Of a stretch of DNA of 64,000 bases, positions 49,337 to 59,150 are shown piece by piece; within the stretch, counting starts at the first letter, position 1; each line of letters begins with the position of its first letter. The DNA is from Macrotis lagotis. Lineage: Eukaryota > Chordata > Mammalia > Peramelemorphia > Peramelidae. The translations under genes and the position numbers were made by a program. The notes below the pieces were generated by a model, which saw only the letters and a list, made by a program, of their open reading frames with translations, did no database searches and was not told where the DNA came from. The stretch covers positions 143,769,982 through 143,833,981 of the forward strand of contig NC_133658.1 of the NCBI RefSeq assembly GCF_037893015.1, written 5' to 3'.

Positions 49337-52300
49337 TTTGAGACTAGCTCTCTCAGGCTCTTGGCTACTCATGGACCTGCTCTCACTACTGGATTAGTAT
49401 GGAAATTGACTTCTGTTTCCAGTTGGGGAACCTGAACTGGTTTGTCCCTCCTTGGGCAACCTGGAGGCCTCTTTTCCCAGGGGCTTCACATATTGATGCC
49501 AGACTTAGTGCAGACTCCCAGCTGGCTTAGTCCTACTGCAACTTAGATCTCCCAAGTTCAAGTGATACTCAGCCTCCTCAGGAGCATAGCTCTCATATAC
49601 ATCATGATGGATTTGTGGAGTTTTTTGGTGCTTTATTCCTCCTGAAATTTGGAGCTCAGAGTTGTGCACAATTTGCCAAGTTTTTTGGTGTTTTATTCCT
49701 ACTGAAATTTGGAGCTCAGAGCTGTGCACAATTTGCCAAATCTAGTCTGAACAAAAGAGATTAGGCAGAGCTAATGATCTCCCTTATTCTACAAACTTAC
49801 CTAGTAAGCTTTACTCCCTACAGTCTTGTAAAATAAATACTTCTATTAAAGCAGTTTACAATAAAGTCAGTCACCTTTTCAGTCATCCTATAATGAGCTT
49901 AAAATCTATTAAAACTCATACTTGACATGGAAGGATTTTTTTTTAAATGAACTACTTTTTAGTCAGCTCTTTCCTATCTTCTATTGTTGCTATTTTGGGC
50001 CCCAGTTTCTAGATTTATGTTTTATCTCTTAAATTGCATATTAATATGATTCCCCATTTCAACTTACTAGGATCTTTTTGGATCTCACATCTACCATCCA
50101 AAATATTACATATCTACTTCAGATTCCTGTTATTTGTACATTTGATAAACATGTCATCTATGTCTTTATACAAATTACTGGTCAGAATGAACAGAACTAG
50201 ATTGAAGATATAGGTTGTCATTGCCCCATTGGGTATGTTCACATTTAAAGGTCAAATCTGTTAACCTGTTCCAAATCTACTTAACTGTTCTGTAATCTAG
50301 TTAAACTCTCTAATAAGAATATTGTGAGAAACTGTTAAATACTATGTTGAAATTCAGATATATAGTGAGTATAGCATTTCTCTGATCTACCAGTCTGGTA
50401 TGAGGTCAGAAAAGAAAACGAGTTGGTTTTAGCATGATTTGTTCTTGAGTTAAGTAGCAAGCTTATATTGATAGGCATGGTGCTGAGTTGTGGGGCTACT
50501 GCTGGAATTTTGCCAGCTATGAATTCTAGTTCACAGTTATATAGTTAGAAATAGTCAGTTTTCATTTTTTGCAATACCTCTCTTTTCAGAAATCATTGAC
50601 AATTATATTTACAAGTTCTTTGATATTCTAGTATATATTGCAGTTTATCTTGGCCAGATGACTGGAACTTGTTAAAGATTGGTGCTCTCATTTATCTCCC
50701 TCAATCTTTTTGGTTTTTTTGGTTGGTTTTTTTGCTAAGCAGTTAGGGTTAAGTATGTCTTGTCCAGGGTTACATAGCTATTGTGTCAGTCTGCCTGAGA
50801 CTGAATTTGGAGCTCAGATTCTTCTGATTCCAAGGCCAGTGCTCTATCTACTGTGAGGTCTAACTGCTGCCATCTTCCTCAGTCTTAAGATTCATTTTCT
50901 TGTTGACCTTTTTAATTCTGTTCTTCCTGTTCTGAGGATCATTCTCCTTATTACTGAAAATCAACAAAATAGGTATTTAGTTCTTCCTTATCTCTATTCA
51001 TAATTACCTTCTTATCAGCCCAGAAAAGTAATTCATTTCCTTTTGCCCTGTTCTCTATATAGCTTAAAAACCCCATTTTGTTCTTAACAGTCATTTTTTT
51101 TTGCTTTGAGTGAATTTTATCCCTACTTAAAAGCTTTCTTTTTAGAACAATGACACTCCTGCCCTTCCAACCCTGATGCTAGATTTGTCAGAAGATAACC
51201 TGGCTAAATCAGGCCAAGGTGTTATGTGTCTTTGAAACCCTGTTAAGTACATTGGGAATACATTATTTAAATATTTGGAAAATGGCAGTTCCTTCCTATT
51301 ACCTACATCATAGTCAGGAATTGCATATTACAGGTATATGGCCAACATGGAAACCTTTCTGAAAACTGTGGCCTTAAAGCACATGCCTCCTAACTTGCAG
51401 AAGGTGGATCTCCTTAGGTCAGGTAAGTGAAACCTCCCTTTACAACAGGGTTGGGGAACTTTTTTTTCTGCCAAGGACTGTTTGGATATTTATAACATCA
51501 TTTGTCTGCAATATTTGTCTTTTTTTATAGGTTTGTTTTTTGTTTTGCAAGGCAAGGGGTTAAGTGGCTTGCCCAAGGCCACACAGCTAGGTAATTAAGT
51601 GTCTGAATTCAGATTTGAATTCAGGTCCTCCTGGCTCCAGGGCCGGTGCTCTATCCACTGTGCCACCTAGCCGCCCTGTCTGCAATATTTGGTCAAACAT
51701 TTAATTAATTCACCCCAAAAAAGCTCCTAGATTTATTGAATTTGAGTACCACCTGTAGTTGCCATGGCAGCACCCAGACTTAGTGATTTTTTGGACCTTA
51801 TACAGCACTTTTCTACCTGTACCCTGTCCCTGCTGTACAAGAATAAAGAGTGAAATACTTGTTCTCAGCATCTTGTAATCTTTTTTTCCTTTAATTTCAC
51901 AGCAAAAGAAAAAAAATTAAGGAAATTATTAGAAACTTTTGTCTATGTCAATAAAACTGAAAACTTAAATGGAAGCAGTTAGAAAAAATATATATAAAAT
52001 GCTCATATTAATAAAACAAGAAATAGAGAATTTAAATACCCTAATTGCAGAAATAGAAACTGAGTAAGTCACAAATTAGCTTTCGAATAAAAAATCCACT
52101 CCACTTGGGGCAGCTAGTTGACACAGTGGATAGACCACTGACTCTATAGTTAGAAGGTCCTGAGTTCAAATGTGGCCTCGGACACTTAATACTCACTAAG
52201 CTGTGTGACCTTGGGCAAGTCACTTAACCCCATAGCCTTGCAAAAAAAACAAAAAAGAAAAAATCCTCTCCATATTCCCTATTTCCCTGTTGAGTTTAAT

Positions 52301-55300
52301 GTGTGTGTATCTCAAACTCTTTGTGTGTTCTACCCTCCTTTGACCAGTTCAGATGAAATTGAGATTCAAGATTCATTGCCTTTTCCCCACCCATTAAAGA
52401 TCCATTTTCCCCCCTTACTTTTTCTGACCAACTTATTCTTGCTTAAAATCCTTCTCTTTTGCCTATTGTAATGTTATATTCCAAGTCCTCTTTATCGTAA
52501 CCACCAAATCTTATGTAATCCTGACTGTGGCTTTGTTTCTGAACTCTTGCTTTCTGACTGCTTGCAGTGTTTTGGATTTTTTTTGGGGGGGGGGGTTCTT
52601 TTACTAGGATTTGATTATGATATTCCTGGGAGTTTTCATCCTGGGATTCCTTTCAGGAGAAGACCAATTGTATTCTTCTAACTTTCATTTAACCCTCTGG
52701 TTCTACTTGATCTAGACCAGGTCTGTCTAACCTTCAGGGGACCATTCCAATCACTGGAGTTGTGCTCTTCCATGATGTGGGTTGCATCATGTTCATGAAT
52801 GGGTATTGAATTCTGTATGTGACCCTTGAGGGGTTTTATCAGGCAAGGTGGCCCAGAAGAGCTAAAAGGTTGGACACCTGATCTAAACAATAATTTCTTG
52901 AAATATGATATCCATATTCTTTTTTTTTTCTCATGTTTTTTAGGTAGTATATTAAATGCATTTCCTCAGCCTATTTTCCAGGGTGTTTTAGTAGGCAGGG
53001 AAGGGAACAGACATTTAGCACTAACAGTGTACTACTAAGCCTATTAAAAATATTTTATTTGACAGTCACAGCAACCCTAAAAGGTGGGTACATTTTACAC
53101 TAGGAAACTGAAGCCTGCAGGTTAAGGAATTTGTACAGTGTCACACAGTTAGTAGACATCTGGAACTGGATTTGCACCTTGGCCTGCTTTGCTTCATGCC
53201 ACCCCAATCCATTATGCTGCAGCAGGTTCAGAGAGGCAGAGTTGTAGGCTCGTCCTGGGGGTGACTCTGCCCTCTTTGCTTAGCTGGATCTGCCAGCCTG
53301 TGTCTTAAGTCAAAGGGCTGAGTCCATGGTCCAGTCCTGGTTACAGTGTCAGAGTTGTAGGCTAACCCAGATACTTATTATCTTCCAAAAGAACCCTGGT
53401 AATCCTAATCTTTTCCCCTTCCCAAATAGTTATCATCAAGATAGACAGCATCAGAATAGCACAACATGAACATTCCTCTAGGCAGAGGAATGTAGCAGAG
53501 GCAAGGTCTCTAGGCTTATGTGAGTGGCTTTTCTAGATGCCTCTGTATCATTAGGTTTGCTCTCAATGAGTAAATTATGAGACAAGGTAATCTCACCTCT
53601 ATCTGCCTAGTCATGTTTTTAAAGTATGAATAGTTTTATACTTTTTTTTGCATAATACTACATTTTTGAAGTCATTGAACTAATTCTCATTTGTACCAGC
53701 CCTTTTCTCAAATCTGGCAAAATTGAATTTTTTCCTATTTTGCCATCATTGATAATTTGAATATAAAGTTCTTTGTCTTAATTATTTTAATTTGCATTTT
53801 TATTACTATTAGTGATTTTGAACATAATTCTGGGCTGGGTCTAACTCTTTAATGGTGCAGTTTAAAATAATTAAATATAGAAATATATATTCACATATTC
53901 ACATATATTTAATTTGTTCTGCTCTTAAGAACATCCATTGTTTTTATGCATATTCTCATACAAATTTCTACAAAGTTTATTCTTATATTTTCCTGAATTC
54001 TTTATTCAACCATCTTTTCTATGACAGATCTTCCTTTAGTCATCCTGTACTATTCTGAGGATTCTTTGGAAATGTTCATTCTCTGTTTTAGATGTGTAGT
54101 TGTTGTAGTCTTATCCTTCTATATATTTCTCCTGCTTTGACCCTTTTCAGTTTTCTTCATTGTATTTGGGACATTTTTGCTTATTCACAACTTTGATTTT
54201 TTTCTCTTTTGTTGGAAATTATTTCCTGTGAAGTTTCTTTTTCCTTCTCATTTTTTTATTTGGCATTATTTTAAGGGTAATGCAAGGACTGGATACTCAG
54301 TCATTTGCTCATTTCTTCTATAATGCTAAGTATTATCAGTGTTCAGTAAATACTATTTTGTCTTTGGGGAGTTTTTTTAATAGAATTTTTCCCAATTATG
54401 TCAAAACAATTTTTAGTACTCATTTTTTTTTTTTTGGCAAGGCAATGGGGTTAAGTGGTGTGCCCAAGGCCACACAACTATGTAATGATAACGATTTGAT
54501 ATAAATTATATATGTGCAGTTCTGTAAAACATTTTCTGTATTAGTCACAGTTATGGTAGAAGAAAAAATCAAAAGGAAAAAACCATGCAATAAAAAAATC
54601 AGAAAAGTGTTCTTTGTTCTGCATTTAGCGTTCATCAGTTCTTTATCTGGATATGGATAGCATTTCATTCATGAGTCCTTTGATTTATCTTGGATCATGG
54701 TGTTGCTGAGAAGAGCTAAGTTATTCATGTCTTCACACAAAGTTGCTGATCCTGTATACAATGTTTTCTTGGTTCTGCTCATTTCACTTTGAATCAGTTC
54801 ATACCAGACTTTCCAAGTTTTTCTGAAATCTCCCTACTCATCATTTCTTATTGCACAGTAGTATTCCATTACGTTCATATACCACAACTTGTTCAGCTAT
54901 TTCCCATTTGATGAGCATCCTCTCAGTTTCCATTATTTTGCCCATGAAGAGAGCAGCTATGTATTTTGCACATTTAGGTCCTTTTGCCTTTTCTATGATC
55001 TCTTTGGGATCCAGACCCAATAATGGTATTGCTGGATCAAAGGGTATAAAATTTCATTACCCTTTAGGCATAGTCCAAATTGCTCTCCAGAAAAGTTGGA
55101 TCAGGGGTGGCTAGGTGATGCAGTGGATAGAGCACTGACCCCAAAGTCAGGAGTACCTGAGTCCAAATCCAGCCTCAGACACTTATTACCTAGCCATGTG
55201 GCCTTGGGCAAGCCACTTAACCCCATCTGCCTTTTTTTAAAACCTTAAAAAAATAATAATTCTTTCGGAAAGGTTGGATCAGTTCTCAACTCCATCAACA

Positions 55301-56303
55301 GAGTTTTCCTCTCCAACATTGATCGTTTTCCTTTTTTGTCACATTAGCTAATCTGATAGAGGCGAGGTGGTATTTCAGAGTTGGTTTTTAATTTGCATTT
55401 CTGTGATCAAAAGTGATTTAGAGTACTTTTTTGTATGCCTGTTGATAGCTTTTATTTCTTTATCTGAATACTGTTTTTTTCACATCCTTTGACAATCATT
55501 TGGGGAATGGCTTATATTTTTAACTTGATTCAATTTTCTATTTATTTGAGATATGAGACATCTATCATAGATACTTGCTGTAAAAAAGTCTCAGCTTTCA
55601 ATTTTACTTCTCATTTGTTTTGTATTTTGTAATCCTATCTCCTGCTTTCCTTCCCTATAGATGTGATGGGTAGACTATTCCTTGCTTTTCTAATTTGCTT
55701 ATGGGATCACCCCTTATGTCTAAATCAAGTACTGTTTTTGACTTTATCTTGCTATATGGTGTGAGATGTGGATTTCTACCTAGTTTTACCCTAGTGTTTT
55801 CCTGCTTTCCCAGCAGTTTTTGTCAGATAATGAGTTCTTGTTCCAGAATCCTGTGTCTTTGTGTTTATCGAACATTGTTACTTTGGTTATTTACTGTGGT
55901 AAATACTTGTTGAATGAATGTGTAAGCTGTGCTTGAATCAGGAAGGAATCTTTCACATTGTCTTCATATTGTCTTTGTCTTCCCTTTTTCTACCATTAAT
56001 CATTCATTGTTTTTCTGGCAGTTCCCAAACCTGATCTAGATTCATATGTATTTCTGAGAGTGAAGGAAAGACAAGAAAATATTTTGGTAGAGCCAGAAAC
56101 AGATGAACAAAGGTAAGTAACTTAGTTATCACAGAGGCAAAAAGTCATACTCTTAAGAAAAATAGGCATATTCTATTATAAATCCATATTTTTTTTTCCC
56201 TTTCAGGGAATATGTGATTGACTTGGAGGAGGGCTCTCAACACTTGATCAGATATAAAACCATTGCACCTCTTGTGGCCTCTGGAGCTGTTCAACTGATT
56301 TAA
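43124..56303 (+). CDS. GINS4: GINS4 (SLD5), complete coding region in seven exons, 223 residues
   Basis: Exons 43124-43219, 46817-46903, 47593-47706, 48260-48357, 51334-51422, 56022-56112 and 56207-56303 total 672 bases, that is 223 codons plus TAA, the same length as human GINS4 as I recall it. The protein is the SLD5 subunit of the GINS tetramer (with PSF1, PSF2, PSF3), which joins CDC45 and MCM2-7 in the CMG replicative helicase in the nucleus. The N-terminus is acidic (EQDSDGGSEEVVLTPAEL). The helical A domain runs to about residue 150 (RIRYVLSSYLRCRLMKIEKF is its hallmark). The B domain starts near VPKPDLDSYVFLRV at 162 and ends IRYKTIAPLVASGAVQLI. The start ATG lies 3 or 10 bases into exon 2, depending on the acceptor used. 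All introns are GT-AG. No break was seen, so the gene looks functional. Confidence 0.98.
44090..45270 (+). mobile_element. L2 LINE 3' end, split by a young SINE
   Basis: The block ttccaggggctctccattgc (44680) and following phrases on fields and counts of C/T-rich sequence match L2. The SINE at 44927-45086 interrupts it. In GINS4 intron 2. Confidence 0.65.
44927..45086 (-). mobile_element. Marsupial tRNA/MIR-type SINE, young
   Basis: Complement copy flanked by the exact 18-base repeat gaaagattgctattcttt (44909-44926 and 45087-45104). Inserted into L2 in GINS4 intron 2. Confidence 0.93.
45745..45909 (-). mobile_element. Marsupial tRNA/MIR-type SINE
   Basis: Complement copy from a long T run to cacctagctgcccct. 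In GINS4 intron 2. Confidence 0.9.
46817..46903 (+). CDS. GINS4: GINS4 exon 3, residues 33-61
   Basis: Acceptor tccatag and donor catATG|gtaaga enclose 87 bases encoding AWLNEKFSPELLENKCEI through EQLDHM, part of the helical A domain. It is phase 0 at both ends. Confidence 0.96.
47280..47459 (+). mobile_element. Marsupial tRNA/MIR-type SINE
   Basis: Full length, tail with a G run then A run. aaaaatcttctgg and aaaaagcttcttg flank it. In GINS4 intron 3. Confidence 0.9.
47593..47706 (+). CDS. GINS4: GINS4 exon 4, residues 62-99
   Basis: Acceptor tcaatag and donor atgaag|gttaga enclose 114 bases encoding ENNLRRAKKGDLKVSI through SSYLRCRLMK, the most conserved helix of SLD5. The donor is GT with a weak +3 to +6 (tagac). 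Confidence 0.96.
48260..48357 (+). CDS. GINS4: GINS4 exon 5, residues 100-132
   Basis: Acceptor ctgtgacag; strong donor AAAGA|gtgagt. The 98 bases encode IEKFFPHVLEKEKTR to AFAKE, with the last codon split 2/1. The reading continues correctly only when joined to GTATATG at 51334. Confidence 0.95.
48385..48740 (-). mobile_element. CR1/L3 LINE 3' end pieces
   Basis: Phrases gagatggaaggaattttgga (48389) and aaaggacctcagagtccag (48676) resemble the CR1/L3 3' region and its typical flanks. Assignment is by memory. Confidence 0.45.
48760..48930 (+). mobile_element. MIR-type SINE with internal loss
   Basis: gtggatagagcagtagatct, agacctgagttcaaatatga, aaagatcaaatgagataaca to aagtatttattc. Confidence 0.7.
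49228..49335. repeat. (TTTC)n microsatellite, about 25 units
   Basis: Begins ttttcttttctttt and becomes pure tttc. On the minus strand it is GAAA and directly follows the 3' end of the 7SL retropseudogene. Confidence 0.97.
49336..49610 (-). pseudogene. 7SL (SRP) RNA retropseudogene, near full length
   Basis: On the minus strand the sequence follows 7SL RNA from the 5' Alu domain (right end, complement of cagcctcctcaggag) through the S domain to the 3' end at the left. Diagnostic S-domain blocks, absent from Alu and B1, are present: the complement of gggcaacctggaggcc near 49454, and of catattgatgccagactt at 49488-49505. The 3' end abuts the (TTTC)n tract, which on the minus strand is GAAA, so the original A tail seems to have become a microsatellite. 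Divergence is high, so it is not a functional SRP RNA gene. Confidence 0.85.
49621..49740. repeat. Exact-length tandem duplication, 2 x 60 bases
   Basis: Units 49621-49680 and 49681-49740 differ at four positions. Each starts ttttttggtg and ends acaatttgccaa plus one base. Confidence 0.97.
49980..51160 (-). mobile_element. CR1/L3 LINE fragment, reverse-transcriptase region
   Basis: In minus orientation it follows the CR1/L3 pattern: gtacatttgataaacatgtcatctatg (split here by changes), the block around gttccaaatctacttaactgt (50268), atttctctgatctaccagtctggta (50376) and cttggccagatgactgg (50652). It is old and broken, and a SINE sits inside at about 50708-50871. It occupies GINS4 intron 5. 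Confidence 0.65.
50708..50871 (-). mobile_element. Marsupial tRNA/MIR-type SINE, older copy
   Basis: Complement copy, diverged; ends ctaactgctgcc. Inside the CR1/L3 piece. Confidence 0.8.
51334..51422 (+). CDS. GINS4: GINS4 exon 6, residues 132-161
   Basis: Acceptor ttacag and donor TCAG|gtaagt enclose 89 bases encoding YMANMETFLKTVALKHMPP to VDLLRS. The unchanged block VALKHMPPNLQKVDL is typical of the end of the A domain and the linker. Confidence 0.96.
51518..51676 (-). mobile_element. Marsupial tRNA/MIR-type SINE
   Basis: Complement copy flanked by the exact 15-base repeat tgtctgcaatatttg (51503-51517 and 51677-51691). About 100 bases after GINS4 exon 6. Confidence 0.93.
52106..52250 (+). 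mobile_element. Marsupial tRNA/MIR-type SINE
   Basis: ggggcagctagttgacacag to tagccttgcaaaaaaaac. aaaaaatccactcc and aaaaaatcctctcc flank it. Confidence 0.9.
53000..53215 (-). mobile_element. MIR SINE fragment
   Basis: cagcaaccctaaaaggtggg, actaggaaactgaagcctgc, tcacacagttagtagacatc. Confidence 0.6.
54421..54484 (-). mobile_element. Truncated marsupial SINE (tail half only)
   Basis: Complement of the 3' half, from the T run to acacaactatgtaat, lying within an L1 3' UTR. Confidence 0.75.
55104..55268 (+). mobile_element. Marsupial tRNA/MIR-type SINE nested in L1
   Basis: Full length; aaaagttggatca (55091-55103) and aaaggttggatca (55269-55281) flank it, and L1 sequence resumes on each side. 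Confidence 0.92.
56022..56112 (+). CDS. GINS4: GINS4 exon 7, residues 162-192
   Basis: Acceptor ttctggcag and donor CAAAG|gtaagt enclose 91 bases encoding VPKPDLDSYVFLRVKERQEN to ETDEQ and the start of R192. This opens the C-terminal B domain. Confidence 0.96.
56207..56303 (+). CDS. GINS4: GINS4 exon 8, residues 192-223 and stop
   Basis: A pyrimidine tract of about 20 bases and cag precede GGAATATGTG. The exon encodes EYVIDLEEGSQHLIRYKT to SGAVQLI and TAA at 56301-56303. This C-terminal strand-rich segment is needed for GINS assembly in the known human structure. Confidence 0.96.
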
Positions 56304-56890
56304 AGCTAAAAAAAAAATGAAAAGTGATAAAATTATGAGGTCATTGAAGAGTACTGGAATATCTTGGAGAACTCTGTCTTTGCTAGTGATAATTTTAACA
56401 TTTTTGCAGATAGCTCAATCTTTTTTTAATAGAGCTAATGGACTATATGGGACTGAAAAAGAAAGCAGAAATTATAACATTGTAAATCTAACCTGCTATT
56501 GTATCCCTTTGTCAGCAGATGGGGCCATAATTCTCTTCTGAATATAAGACAACAGGATCTTTTGGACTTTAAGGGACTGTTTACCAAACGTGTATTAAGT
56601 GGTAGTATTAAGTAGGAACTATTACTTGTACCTAGGGAGAATGAGTGTATTATGAAGATAATGGATCATTTTGTATTACTTCCTGGACTAGCACAATACA
56701 ACTAAATGCATGTAGGTATTGAGGTGTTTATTTTAGAATATAGGATCATTATGGGGAAAAGCCCAATCTTTTGTGAAACTACCTTTATTTCTGAACATGC
56801 TCAACTAAGAACCTTAACCCAATTAATAGTTATATTAAAATTAATATGTTAGTTATACTTCTGTAAAATAAATTCCTGGAAAATTCATAA
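56304..56890 (+). other. GINS4: GINS4 3' UTR
   Basis: AT-rich, repeat-free sequence follows the stop. The first convincing poly(A) signal is AATAAA at 56867-56872. A marsupial SINE sits just beyond, at 56913. Further AATAAA copies near 57690 could serve a longer transcript. Confidence 0.6.
56867..56872 (+). terminator. GINS4: Poly(A) signal AATAAA for GINS4
   Basis: Canonical hexamer about 565 bases after the stop codon in gtaaAATAAAttcc. It is the first AATAAA after the stop. Confidence 0.55.
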
Positions 56891-56912
56891 TCTTGAGTCT
56901 TAAAAGACATTT

Positions 56913-57077
56913 TTTTTTATTTTTAATTTTTAGGTTTTTGCAAGGCAAACAGGGTTAAGTGGCTTGCCCAAGGCCACACGGCTAGGTAATTATTAAGTGT
57001 CTGAGACCAGATTTGAACCCAGGTACTCCTGACTCCAGGGCCAGTGCTTTATCCACTACACCACCTAGCCGCCCCAC
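56913..57077 (-). mobile_element. Marsupial tRNA/MIR-type SINE
   Basis: Complement copy, aagacattt on both sides (56904-56912 and 57078-57086). Lies about 40 bases past the GINS4 poly(A) signal. Confidence 0.9.
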
Positions 57078-59150
57078 AAGACATTTATTTTGTTGTGAAA
57101 CTAAAGCCCTCAGTCTTGAGCAACTTGGGCTATGCTTTAATTTAGAGAGTCTGACTTATCTTTTATTGATGCTTCATTGTCATGGGAATATCAATTTACT
57201 GATATCAAGTAGGAGGTTTCCAAGCCAGTTCTGCTCTTAGCTTTATTTCTGTGGGAAATAGTCCAAGGTGAACCTGATGTTGGTTGGGAAGGAATGGAGA
57301 ATGTTAGATAGACATTTCTGACATTTTTAAGTCTGTGTGTGTGTGTGTATAAAATGAGTGTAAATGGAGAAGTTGACACCTGTTACAGCTAGTTAGTAGC
57401 AGAGTTGGGTTTATTGCTAGTTAGTAATTGACTATTTACTAGTTAATTAGATTAATTACTAGATAGTAATAAGCATCCCATGTTTCTTGACTCTTACTAC
57501 TGGTAGACTGCTCTCTAGCCAAATCCAGACTTTTCCCTTATGTCTAAATATCATCAATTTCCATTATGTTTATGACAGACTACACGTAGCCATAGTTGCC
57601 TCTAAAGCTGATTGCCACATTTCCTGGGCCATTTCTGAAGATGATGATTTAGAAACACAAGTTAAAAATAAAAAGGAAGTTGCATTTCAAAATAAAGGTG
57701 GAGAGGAAATGATGTGGCACTGCTGAATTTTATACTTTTAAAGTTGAATGGAAGGAAGAGTTGGGGTGGATTACAAGGTTCATTTCATCATTTTCTCAAA
57801 AGTCACTGACCATAAATTTCTTGGAGATGGTACATTTGATATGATTCAGAACCAGGTTTGGCAGCCTCATATAGGCAGTCAGTCATAAGGAAAGGAGGAG
57901 TTTTCTTTTATTACGTTTGGAAAAGGGTTTTCAAGAAAGACACTTTGATCATTTCCTGTGTACGAGGGTATAACCTTGTAATGAAACTCAGACTACTTTT
58001 TTACCTGCTACTATTTTGGCTGCCAGCAATGGCTTAATGTCAAACCTTTGTACAATTCTGTGATATATGAAAATGTGATGATAGAGAAATGAGTTACTTT
58101 TTTAAAAAGAACTATACCAAAGCTTACACATTCACATAGGTGTTCTGAGTAGTCATCATAAAAAGCTGTCTATGTTAATGTTACTGTTGTTATTTAGTCA
58201 TTTCAGTCATATCCAACTCTTTGTGGCCCCTTTTCGAATTTTCTTTGAAAAGACAGGAGTGGTTTGCCATTTCCTCCAACTCATTTTACAGAGGAATAAA
58301 CTGAGGCAAATGGGGGTAAGTACTTGCCCAGGATTTAATAGGTACCTGAGACAATATTTGACTTAGAAGAGGAGTCTTCCTGAGTTCAAACCCAGTGTTC
58401 CCATCTGCCCCTTTAATATTGCTACCATTTTTGAAATTACCTTCATTGATAGTTATTAAAGCTTTAGAGCTAGAAGGAATCTTTGAGATCTAATGAAGTT
58501 CATTTTGCTAAGGCTAAATAAATTAAATCACTTACCCAAAGTAACTAAGGTAGTTTGAAACTCCAATTTTCTGACTTCAAATTCAGTGTTCTTTCTGAAA
58601 TGTATACAACTAACCCCTTCATCATGAAACTCCTTTATCAGAAACCTGTATTATTCAACTAGGTAATCATTCAACTGTCATTTCCCTCTATAGTTACCAG
58701 TGGTTTCTGAAATGCCAAATCAAATGGTCTTTTGTCAATCCTGTTCTTCTTTGACCTTTTGGCAGCATTTAACCTATCATTCACCTAATAGATACTACTG
58801 CAAATGTTGCGACACTGCTTTCTTCTGGTTCTGTCTAGCTAACCACTTTTCAGTTTTCATTAATGAATGCCCACTACCTATTCCAAAGAGGTTCTGTCCT
58901 TCCCTTTATATCAGTGGTTTCTTAATTAACAGGAGATTCATGAACTTATGTGGGGAGAAAAAAAATCTGTATTTTCACCAGCCCTTAATTGAAATTTAAC
59001 ATTTCCTTCATTATTTAGAAACATTCTATGACCTATGACACCACAAAAAGGATAAGAACCCCTGCTTTATAGAATCTTATTGTCTCATTAGCTCCCAGGA
59101 GTTCATTTATCATTTCTTTGCAAATGATTAACAGCTTTATATAGCTCTCC
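57078..59150. other. Downstream of GINS4, no gene recognised
   Basis: Holds a Mar1-type SINE at 58180-58411, a MIR-like piece at 58440-58620 and a short GT run near 57335. In human the next gene is GPAT4; none of its exons was recognised here or further right. Confidence 0.5.
58180..58411 (-). mobile_element. Mar1-type marsupial CORE-SINE
   Basis: Complement copy: ttatttagtcatttcagtca, gtggtttgccatttcctcca, cccagtgttcccatctgccc. Confidence 0.75.

Larger units (their letters stand above)
54378..55930 (-). mobile_element. L1 LINE 3' end (ORF2 tail and 3' UTR)
   Basis: Read on the minus strand this runs from the ORF2 end (55930 leftwards) through the conserved block tattgctggatcaaaggg (complement, near 55030) to the 3' UTR phrase agcagaaccaagaaaac and the end near 54378. 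It is 5'-truncated at about 55930. A truncated SINE at 54421-54484 and a full SINE at 55104-55268 lie inside it. Confidence 0.85.

Noticed and set aside
49097-49435. Open frames encoding (KKER)n-like and (SFFL)n-like repeats
   Set aside because: These are translations of the TTTC microsatellite and the flanking 7SL pseudogene.
53230-53620. Possible LTR-like block with inner repeats (cagagttgtaggct twice)
   Set aside because: No paired terminal repeat, no primer-binding site and no viral-type coding sequence nearby; too weak to call.
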